NCBI GenBank assembly: GCA_017417085.1
Contig: JAFPZV010000039.1
Span: forward strand, 1 to 6,429
DNA length: 6,429 nucleotides
Direction: 5' to 3'
Source of the DNA: Deltaproteobacteria bacterium
GTDB taxonomy: Bacteria > Desulfobacterota > Desulfuromonadia > Desulfuromonadales > JAAYDE01
Positions 1-6,120 of the stretch are shown here, one piece after another. A program made the position numbers and the translations under genes. Each line of letters begins with the position of its first letter. Positions within the stretch are counted from its first letter, which is position 1. Below the pieces are notes generated by a model. It did not search any database. It was given only the letters and a program-made list of their open reading frames with translations, and was not told where the DNA came from.

Positions 1-45
1 AATTGTGCTTGACTCCGGACACGGTATCTGGGGGCTTTTCCACGT

Positions 46-2592
46 TTACGGCTCCGGCTCTCCGTCCGCGCCATTCTCCTCGTCCTCTTCGCCGCCGTTC
101 TCTTCAGTTTCGGCTTCGGCGTCATCAAAGAGGCGGCCATCGGCATCGTCGGTCTCGTCGTCATCATCCTTTTCCGCCAGTTTGGCCACCGCGACGACCA
201 CTTCGCCCGCATCCATATTCATCAGCCGGACTCCCTGGGTATTGCGGCCGATAACAGAGAGATCGCCGACCCGGGTGCGCAGAATCTTGCCCTGGCTGGT
301 AACAAGCATCAGATCCTCGTCCTCGCCGGTCATCTTGATATCGACCACCGGCCCATTGCGTTCGGAGGTCTTGATGGTGATGAGGCCCTTGCCGCCCCGG
401 CTCTGCAGGCGGTATTCCCCGATGCGGGTCCGTTTGCCGTAGCCGTTGCGGGTCACGGACACCAGATACCCGACCGTGTTTTCGGAAACCACCTCCATGC
501 CGATAACCCGATCGTTTTCCACAAGCGTCATGCCGCGCACGCCGCGGGTGGCACGGCCGGTGGGACGCACATCCTTCTCCGAAAAGCGGATCGACATGCC
601 GTTCTCGCTGGCCAGAATGATATCGTAGGAACCGTCCGTCAGACGCGACGAAACCAGCCGGTCCCCTTCCTCCACCTCCAGCGCGATGATGCCGCTGGAA
701 CGCGGATTGGAGTAGGCCATGAGGTCAGTCTTCTTGATGATGCCGTTGGCCGTGACCGTGACAATGTACTGCCCTTCCCTGAACTCCTTCACCGGCAGAA
801 TGCTGTTGACCTTCTCGCCCGCCTCCACCTGAATCAGATTGACGATGGCCTTGCCGCGGGAGGCGCTTCCGCCTTCCGGCACTTCATGCACCTTGAGCCA
901 GTAGAGCCGGCCCTTGTCGGTAAAGACCAGGATATAGGAATGGGTTGAGGCAATAAACAGCTGCTCCACAAAGTCTTCCTCGCGGGGCCGCATCCCGGTC
1001 TTGCCCTTGCCGCCCCGGCGCTGGGCGCGGTACAGCGACACCGGACTGCGCTTGATATAACCGCTGTGCGTCACGGTTACCGCCATGTCCTCTTCCACAA
1101 TCAGATCTTCCAGCGAAAATTCCGCCTGGGCATCGACGATCTCGGTGCGGCGGGGATCCGCATAACGGCTCCGGATCTCCAGCAGTTCGGTTTTGACTAT
1201 CTTGAAGATCTCCGCCTCGCTGGACAGAATTTCCTTCAGCCGTGCGATCAGCGCCGTCACTTCCCGCAGCTCCGTCAGAATCTTCTCGCGCTCCAGGCCG
1301 GTCAGACGCTGCAAACGCATGTTGAGGATCTCCTGTGCCTGAATGTCGCTCAAGGCAAAGCGATCCATGAGCGTGACCTTGGCTTCTCCCGGATCGGAAG
1401 ACTCGCGGATGATGCGGATAACCTCGTCCAAATGATCCAGCGCAATTTTAAATCCTTCCAGAATATGTGCGCGCGCTTCGGCCTTTCTAAGTTCAAAGAT
1501 GCCGCGCCGCACAACGACTTCCTTGCGGTGTTCCAGAAAGTGGTACAGCACCGTGCGCAGAGGAAGAATCTTGGGCTCTCCGTTGACGAGGGCCAGCATA
1601 ATGATGCCGTAGGAGGCCTGCATGCTGGTCATTTTGTAGAGCTGATTCAGCACCACATCCGCATAGGCGTCCTTTTTCAGGTCAATGGCAATGCGCATGC
1701 CGTCGCGATCCGATTCGTCACGCAGATCGGAGATGCCGTCGATCTTCTTGTCCTTCACCAGCTCGGCGATCCGCTCTATCAGTTTGGCCTTGTTGACCTG
1801 ATAGGGGATTTCGGTGACAACGATGCGATCGCGGTTCCCCTTCTTCTCGCGCTCCACCAGCGCACGGGCTCGGATGCAGATAACGCCGCGGCCGGTCTGG
1901 TAGGCCTGCCGGATACCCTCATGCCCCAGGATGATGCCGCCGGTGGGAAAATCGGGGCCTGGCACCAGCTGCAGCAGCCGTTCGTCCGCCAGTTCCGGAT
2001 CGTCGATCATGGCAGTCAGCGCGTCGATCACCTCACCCAGATTGTGGGGAGGGATTTTGGTCATCATGCCGACCGCGATGCCCTCCGAACCGTTGACCAG
2101 CAGGTTGGGAAAACGGCAGGGCAGCACCAGCGGCTCCTGCAGGGAATCGTCGTAGTTGGGACCGAAATCGACGGTTTCCTTGTCCAGATCGGCCAGCACC
2201 TCGTGGGCCAGACGCGCCATGCGCACCTCGGTGTACCGCATGGCCGCCGGAGCATCGCCATCCACCGAGCCGAAATTGCCCTGCCCGTCCACCAGCGGAT
2301 AACGCATGGAGAAGGGCTGCGCCAGGCGCACAATGGTATCGTACACCGCGCTGTCGCCATGCGGATGGTATTTACCGATGACATCGCCGACCACACGCGC
2401 CGATTTCTTGTATGGCTTGTTGTAATCGTTGCCCAGTTCGTTCATGGCGAACAGCACCCGGCGATGCACCGGCTTCAGACCGTCCCGCACATCCGGAAGC
2501 GCCCGCCCGACAATGACACTCATGGAGTAGTCGAGATACGACTTCTGCATCTCGTCTTCAATGTTGATGCCCAGCTTGTCAGAATCAGCCAT
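46..2592 (-). CDS. gyrA: DNA gyrase subunit A
   Basis: GyrA is the DNA-cleaving and DNA-wrapping subunit of gyrase, an A2B2 cytoplasmic type IIA topoisomerase that adds negative supercoils using ATP hydrolysed by GyrB. The 848-residue product is complete and close to the usual length (E. coli 875). The N-terminal winged-helix/tower region holds the catalytic tyrosine Tyr120 in AAMRYTE, preceded by Arg119, with His43 in PVHRR. A coiled-coil tower lies around residues 370-480. The C-terminal pinwheel (about 495-806) opens with the GyrA box QRRGGKG at 524-530, which marks it as GyrA and not ParC. A similar QSRGGKG lies at 730-736. Residues 807-848 form a strongly acidic tail. The quinolone-determining positions are wild type (Ser81 and Asp85, equal to E. 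coli Ser83 and Asp87). The ATG at 2592 gives the family N-terminus and has AAAGAGA seven bases upstream. Odd point: the usual GMATNIPPHN motif reads [10 protein letters not shown] (175-184). gyrB is not adjacent. Confidence 0.98.
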   Translation of the reverse strand: MADSDKLGINIEDEMQKSYLDYSMSVIVGRALPDVRDGLKPVHRRVLFAMNELGNDYNKPYKKSARVVGDVIGKYHPHGDSAVYDTIVRLAQPFSMRYPLVDGQGNFGSVDGDAPAAMRYTEVRMARLAHEVLADLDKETVDFGPNYDDSLQEPLVLPCRFPNLLVNGSEGIAVGMMTKIPPHNLGEVIDALTAMIDDPELADERLLQLVPGPDFPTGGIILGHEGIRQAYQTGRGVICIRARALVEREKKGNRDRIVVTEIPYQVNKAKLIERIAELVKDKKIDGISDLRDESDRDGMRIAIDLKKDAYADVVLNQLYKMTSMQASYGIIMLALVNGEPKILPLRTVLYHFLEHRKEVVVRRGIFELRKAEARAHILEGFKIALDHLDEVIRIIRESSDPGEAKVTLMDRFALSDIQAQEILNMRLQRLTGLEREKILTELREVTALIARLKEILSSEAEIFKIVKTELLEIRSRYADPRRTEIVDAQAEFSLEDLIVEEDMAVTVTHSGYIKRSPVSLYRAQRRGGKGKTGMRPREEDFVEQLFIASTHSYILVFTDKGRLYWLKVHEVPEGGSASRGKAIVNLIQVEAGEKVNSILPVKEFREGQYIVTVTANGIIKKTDLMAYSNPRSSGIIALEVEEGDRLVSSRLTDGSYDIILASENGMSIRFSEKDVRPTGRATRGVRGMTLVENDRVIGMEVVSENTVGYLVSVTRNGYGKRTRIGEYRLQSRGGKGLITIKTSERNGPVVDIKMTGEDEDLMLVTSQGKILRTRVGDLSVIGRNTQGVRLMNMDAGEVVVAVAKLAEKDDDDETDDADGRLFDDAEAETEENGGEEDEENGADGEPEP
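2281..2400 (-). other. GyrA quinolone-resistance-determining region (residues 65-104)
   Basis: This part of gyrA encodes the segment around [10 protein letters not shown]. The two positions most often changed in fluoroquinolone resistance are Ser81 and Asp85 here (E. coli Ser83 and Asp87), and both carry the susceptible-type residue. Susceptibility is inferred from family knowledge; ParC and efflux are not visible in this window. Confidence 0.85.
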
Positions 2593-2598
2593 AAAAAA

Positions 2599-2605
2599 TC
2601 TCTTT
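2599..2605 (-). promoter_or_regulatory. gyrA ribosome binding site
   Basis: On the minus strand AAAGAGA stands just before the gyrA start, with seven bases (mostly a run of six T) between GAG and the ATG at 2592. The match to the Shine-Dalgarno consensus is partial but the spacing is normal, and it supports the chosen start. Confidence 0.5.
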
Positions 2606-2632
2606 CATTCCAAACAGTTGTTAAGGAGCACC

Positions 2633-2687
2633 ATTGTAGCACAGGCCTTGCGGCAATTGCCAGCTCCCCATTTTTTCCTTAAAAAAA
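2633..2687 (-). promoter_or_regulatory. candidate gyrA promoter with extended -10 and upstream A/T tracts
   Basis: On the minus strand TACAAT (2638-2633) matches the sigma-70 -10 consensus at five of six positions, and is preceded by TG one base away (2641-2640), the extended -10 arrangement. The -35 is weak: CTGGCA at 19 bases is the best I see. Upstream, a T tract (2687-2681) and an A tract (2676-2671) fall at roughly -45 to -61 from a start near 2626, the place of an alpha-CTD-binding UP element. The leader would be about 35 nt. Sequence matches are direct; promoter function is inferred. Confidence 0.45.
2652..2661. repeat. palindrome GGCAATTGCC in the gyrA -35 region
   Basis: GGCAATTGCC is a perfect 10-base palindrome. 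It overlaps a second one, TTGCGGCAA at 2648-2656, centred on G2652. Both lie between the gyrA -10 and its A/T tracts, where a bound protein would compete with RNA polymerase. An operator role is inference. Both halves (GGCAA and TTGCC) occur again in the carB leader. Confidence 0.35.
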
Positions 2688-2757
2688 CTTTCCGGACGAA
2701 AACACGGAATGCCGCAGGGCAGGAATCATACCGCCCATCTTCCTAGAATTCCGGGCA

Positions 2758-2786
2758 TTTTCGCGCAATCTGTGCGGTATTATAAA
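2758..2786 (+). promoter_or_regulatory. candidate carB promoter
   Basis: TATTAT at 2778-2783 (overlapping TATAAA at 2781-2786) is the best -10 match between the two genes on the plus strand. No good -35 accompanies it: TTTTCG at 2758-2763 sits 17 bases before TATAAA but matches only half of the consensus. A weak -35 would fit a promoter that needs an activator. A start near 2790 would leave a leader of about 108 nt before carB. Confidence 0.35.
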
Positions 2787-2795
2787 ACAGTTCTC

Positions 2796-2854
2796 CAAGG
2801 CAAGCACTCCCTTGCCAAAATCTGCCAAAGTGGGTAAGGTTTTCAAGGTTTTTT
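2796..2854 (+). promoter_or_regulatory. carB leader with two competing hairpins and T tracts
   Basis: CTTGCC (2811-2816) can pair with GGCAAG upstream (2799-2804; six pairs, six-base loop). Alternatively CCTTGCC (2810-2816) can pair with GGTAAGG downstream (2833-2839; seven pairs including one G-U, 16-base loop). Both cannot form at once. The downstream stem is directly followed by TTTT (2840-2843), then C, AAGG and six T (2849-2854), a terminator-like order. This resembles an attenuator, but the stems are short and no PyrR-type binding loop or leader peptide was recognised. Confidence 0.3.
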
Positions 2855-2880
2855 CGTGGAATTCTTTTCCTTTCTCAAAC

Positions 2881-2885
2881 GGGAG
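2881..2885 (+). promoter_or_regulatory. carB ribosome binding site
   Basis: GGGAG precedes the carB ATG with 12 bases between, longer than the usual 5-9. No better match lies closer, and the ATG at 2898 gives the conserved family N-terminus MPKR, so the start is not in doubt. The long spacing may lower initiation. Confidence 0.5.
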
Positions 2886-2897
2886 CTCTGAAAAACA

Positions 2898-5800
2898 ATG
2901 CCCAAACGCGACGATATTAAAAAGGTGCTCATCATCGGTTCCGGTCCCATCATCATCGGTCAGGCCTGCGAGTTTGACTACTCCGGAACCCAGGCCTGCA
3001 AAGCCCTGCGCAAGCTTGGCTATACCATCATTCTGGTCAACTCCAATCCCGCCACCATCATGACCGATCCCAACATGGCCGATGCAACCTACATCGAACC
3101 GCTCAACGTCGAGTCTCTCACCGAAATCATCAAAAAGGAACGTCCCGACGCCCTGCTGCCCAACCTGGGAGGACAGACCAGCCTCAACCTTACCAGCGCA
3201 CTGGCGCACAACGGCGTGCTCGAAGAATACAATGTCCAGGTTATCGGCGTGAATCTGGATGCAATCAAACGCGGAGAAGACCGGGAAACCTTCAAGGAAA
3301 CGATGGCCTCGCTGGGAATTGCCACGCCGCGCAGCGATATCGCCACCAACATGGATCACGCGCTGGAAATTTTGGAGACCATCAAGCTGCCGGTGGTTAT
3401 CCGTCCCGCCTACACCATGGGCGGCACCGGCGGCGGCTTCGCCTACAATCTGGAAGAGTATAAAAATATTGTGGCGCGCGGGCTCTCCGCCAGCCCGGTG
3501 GGGCAGGTACTGATCGAGGAGTCGGTTCGTGGCTGGGAAGAACTGGAGCTGGAGGTGGTCCGTGATGCCAAGGGGCAGAAGATCACCGTCTGCTTCATCG
3601 AAAATGTCGACCCCATGGGCGTGCACACCGGCGATTCCTTCTGCGTGGCGCCGATGCTCACCATCTCGAAGGAACTTCAGGCGCGTCTCCAGGACTATGC
3701 CTACCGGATAGCCGACGCCATCGAGGTGATCGGCGGAGCCAATGTCCAGTTCGCCCATGATCCGGAAAGTGACCGGGTCGTGGTCATTGAAATCAATCCC
3801 CGCACCTCGCGTTCCTCGGCGCTGGCTTCCAAGGCCACCGGCTTCCCCATCGCGCTGATCTCCGCGCAGCTGGCCGCGGGCCTCACCCTGGACGAAATCC
3901 CCTACTGGCGCGAGGGCACGCTGGAGAAGTACAGCCCCTGCGGCGACTATGTGGTGGTGAAGTTCGCGCGCTGGGCTTTCGAAAAGTTCCGCGGCGTAAA
4001 AGACGTGCTCGGCACGCAGATGCGGGCCGTGGGCGAAGTCATGAGCATCGGCAAAAACTACAAGGAAGCCCTGCAAAAGGCGGTGCGCTCGCTGGAAAAA
4101 GGACGCTATGGGCTGGGCTTTGTCGGACACCTGCACGAAAAATCGCTTGACGAGCTGATGGACATGCTGAGGGAGCCTTCCAGCGAACGGCACTTCATCA
4201 TCTACGAGGCGCTGCGCAAGGGCGCAAGCGTCGACGACGTGCATGCCCGCACCTGCATCAAACGCTGGTTCCTGGAACAGATGCAGGAACTGGTGCAGCT
4301 TGAGGAAGAGATCCGCACCTACAAGGGAAACACGCTTCCGGACACGCTGCTTGAAAGGGCCAAACGCGACGGCTTTGCCGACCGCTATCTGGCGCAGCTG
4401 CTCGGCCTTTCCGAAACCTCCATCCGAAAACGTCGGCTGGATTTGGGCGTGGCGGAGGCCTGGGATGCGGTGCCGGTCAGCGGCGTTCGCGATGCCGCCT
4501 ACTACTACTCCACCTACAATGCCCCGGATACCGTGCCGGTTTCCCAGAACCGCAAGAAGATCATGGTGCTGGGCGGCGGCCCCAACCGGATCGGCCAGGG
4601 CATCGAATTCGACTACTGCTGCGTTCACACCGCCTTCGCGCTGCGCGATGCCGGATACGAGTCCATCATGGTCAACTGCAATCCGGAAACCGTGTCCACC
4701 GACTATGACACCTCCGACCGTCTCTACTTCGAACCGTTAACGGTCGAGGACGTGCTCTCCATCTACAACAAGGAGAAACCGGAAGGCGTGGTGGTGCAGT
4801 TCGGCGGCCAGACGCCGCTCAACATCGCCCGGCAGCTGGAAGAGGCCGGCGTGCGCATTCTGGGCACCAGCCCCGATACCATCGATCTGGCCGAGGATCG
4901 CGAACGCTTTGGCGACATCATGCGCAAGCTGGGAGTTCCCCAGCCGGAATCGGGTATGGCAGGCAACGAATCCGACGCGCTGGCGATCGCCGCGCGCATC
5001 GGCTATCCGCTGATCGTCCGTCCCTCCTACGTGCTGGGCGGACGGGCCATGGAAGTGGTCCACGACGAAGAAATGCTCAAGGAATACATCGCCAAGGCGG
5101 TGGAAATCTCGCCGGAACGCCCCATTCTCATCGATCGTTTTCTGGAAAACGCCATCGAAACCGAGGCCGATGCCATCTGCGACGGGACGGACGCCTTCGT
5201 CCCCGCCATCATGGAACATATCGAACTGGCGGGCGTGCATTCCGGCGACTCTGCCTGCGTGCTGCCGCCGGTCACGATTCCCCGCCGGCACGTCGACACC
5301 ATTGAGGAATATACCCGCAAGATAGCATTGGAACTGGGCGTGGTCGGCCTTATCAATATTCAGTACGCCATTGCCAACGACATCGTCTACATTCTGGAAG
5401 CCAATCCGCGTGCCAGCCGGACGGTACCGCTCGTGAGCAAGGTCTGCAATATCCCGATGGCCCGTATCGCCACCCAGGTGATGCTCGGCAACAAAATCGC
5501 CGATCTGCACCTGCAGCGTCTGCCCTTCGCCCACTTTGGGGTCAAGGAAGCGGTCTTCCCCTTCTACATGTTCCCGGAAGTCGATCCGGTCCTGGGTCCG
5601 GAAATGCGGTCCACCGGAGAGGTGCTCGGCATGGCAAGCGATTACGGCGCGGCCTACTTCAAGGCTCAGGAGGCGGCCGGCGCACTGTTGCCGCTTTCCG
5701 GCACAGTGCTGCTCACGGTTGCCGATCATGACCGCCCCGGCGCGCTGGAGGCGGCGCGGCGTTTCGTCGAGCTGGGCTTCTCCCTGTACGCAACCTCCGG

Positions 5801-6092
5801 CACCCAGGCCTTCCTCGCCGAGCATGGCATCGAGTCCACGCCGATTCTGAAGATGCACGAAGGACGTCCCAACATCACCGACGCCATCAAAAACGGCGAG
5901 ATCAACCTGGTTGTCAACACGCCGGCCGGAAAGGTCAGTGCCTATGACGATTCCTATATCCGCAAGGCGGCCATCAAATACAAGGTGACCTATATCACCA
6001 CCACCGCCGCCGCCATTGCCGCCGCCAAGGGAATCGCCGCCCGCCGGCAGGGAAAAGAGAAAATCCGCAGCCTGCAGGAATATCATCGCTAA
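2898..6092 (+). CDS. carB: carbamoyl-phosphate synthase large subunit
   Basis: CarB makes carbamoyl phosphate from bicarbonate, two ATP and ammonia tunnelled from the glutaminase subunit CarA, feeding pyrimidine and arginine synthesis in the cytoplasm. The 1064-residue product is full length (E. coli 1073). Residues 1-400 are the carboxyphosphate half, with GSGPIIIGQACEFDYSG (14-30), Arg129, Arg169 in RPAYTMGGTGGG, Gln284, and metal ligands Glu298 and Asn300 (EIN). Residues about 401-545 are the oligomerisation domain. The second synthetase half starts near 553 (KKIMVLGGGPNRIGQGIEFDY), with Arg708 in RPSYVLGG and Glu834/Asn836 in EANPR. The MGS-like allosteric domain (about 930-1064) keeps Thr966, Thr969, Lys985 and Asn1007 of the UMP pocket; the position of E. 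coli Lys954 appears to be Arg946. carA is not adjacent. No terminator separates it from the next gene. Confidence 0.98.
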   Translation: MPKRDDIKKVLIIGSGPIIIGQACEFDYSGTQACKALRKLGYTIILVNSNPATIMTDPNMADATYIEPLNVESLTEIIKKERPDALLPNLGGQTSLNLTSALAHNGVLEEYNVQVIGVNLDAIKRGEDRETFKETMASLGIATPRSDIATNMDHALEILETIKLPVVIRPAYTMGGTGGGFAYNLEEYKNIVARGLSASPVGQVLIEESVRGWEELELEVVRDAKGQKITVCFIENVDPMGVHTGDSFCVAPMLTISKELQARLQDYAYRIADAIEVIGGANVQFAHDPESDRVVVIEINPRTSRSSALASKATGFPIALISAQLAAGLTLDEIPYWREGTLEKYSPCGDYVVVKFARWAFEKFRGVKDVLGTQMRAVGEVMSIGKNYKEALQKAVRSLEKGRYGLGFVGHLHEKSLDELMDMLREPSSERHFIIYEALRKGASVDDVHARTCIKRWFLEQMQELVQLEEEIRTYKGNTLPDTLLERAKRDGFADRYLAQLLGLSETSIRKRRLDLGVAEAWDAVPVSGVRDAAYYYSTYNAPDTVPVSQNRKKIMVLGGGPNRIGQGIEFDYCCVHTAFALRDAGYESIMVNCNPETVSTDYDTSDRLYFEPLTVEDVLSIYNKEKPEGVVVQFGGQTPLNIARQLEEAGVRILGTSPDTIDLAEDRERFGDIMRKLGVPQPESGMAGNESDALAIAARIGYPLIVRPSYVLGGRAMEVVHDEEMLKEYIAKAVEISPERPILIDRFLENAIETEADAICDGTDAFVPAIMEHIELAGVHSGDSACVLPPVTIPRRHVDTIEEYTRKIALELGVVGLINIQYAIANDIVYILEANPRASRTVPLVSKVCNIPMARIATQVMLGNKIADLHLQRLPFAHFGVKEAVFPFYMFPEVDPVLGPEMRSTGEVLGMASDYGAAYFKAQEAAGALLPLSGTVLLTVADHDRPGALEAARRFVELGFSLYATSGTQAFLAEHGIESTPILKMHEGRPNITDAIKNGEINLVVNTPAGKVSAYDDSYIRKAAIKYKVTYITTTAAAIAAAKGIAARRQGKEKIRSLQEYHR
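5685..6089 (+). other. CarB C-terminal MGS-like allosteric domain
   Basis: In E. coli CarB this domain binds the inhibitor UMP and the activators IMP and ornithine. Here the ATSGT loop (965-969), KMHEGRP (985-991), IKNGE (997-1001) and VNT (1006-1008) align with the E. coli UMP-binding segments. Retention suggests the enzyme is still regulated by nucleotides. Arg946 seems to replace E. coli Lys954, a conservative change at a phosphate contact. The alignment was made by eye from memory of the E. coli sequence. Confidence 0.7.
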
Positions 6093-6120
6093 AACGATGA
6101 GAGCAGCAAAGACGATAGCC

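Larger units (their letters stand above)
2593..2897. other. divergent gyrA/carB intergenic region
   Basis: These 305 bases separate the two divergent genes and contain no convincing coding sequence. The composition is visibly richer in A and T than the flanking genes. Reading left to right, it holds the gyrA ribosome binding site, the gyrA -10 with an overlapping palindrome and A/T tracts further upstream, a middle stretch with three GGAAT/ATTCC copies (2706-2710, 2722-2726, 2748-2752) that could pair weakly, the carB -10 (about 2778-2786), the carB leader with competing hairpins, and the carB ribosome binding site. No tRNA-like or recognised riboswitch fold was seen. Confidence 0.85.

Noticed and set aside
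1..43. Possible next gene on the minus strand starting at GTG (43-41), with GGAG eight bases upstream
   Set aside because: Only 14 codons (VEKPPDTVSGVKHN) fit before the window edge and I recognise nothing in them. The GGAG lies within the gyrA end and could be chance. Sequence to the left is needed.
1066..2682. 538-codon open frame on the plus strand, opposite gyrA
   Set aside because: It lies in the same codon phase as gyrA, so it stays open only because gyrA avoids TTA, CTA and TCA there. The translation is His/Gln/Val-rich with no family resemblance, and it runs opposite an unmistakable gyrA.
2705..2753. CGGAAT/ATTCCG pairing with inner GGGC/GCCC as a terminator or stem-loop
   Set aside because: The outer arms are 37 bases apart, the inner stems are four or five pairs, and no T run follows, so a stable terminator is unlikely.
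2812..3063. Plus-strand frame from a TTG upstream of carB, beginning MPKSAK
   Set aside because: The similarity of its first residues to the carB start (MPKRDD) caught my eye, but most of it overlaps carB in another frame and no ribosome site precedes it.
2679..4628. 649-codon open frame on the minus strand, opposite the first half of carB
   Set aside because: Same-phase antisense frame of carB, explained by codon bias. The product has the repetitive His/Gly/Val/Asp make-up typical of antisense translations and no recognisable domain.
6000..6050. Run of GCC codons at the carB 3' end as a microsatellite
   Set aside because: The triplets encode the alanine-rich C-terminal helix of CarB and are interrupted, as expected from codon preference.
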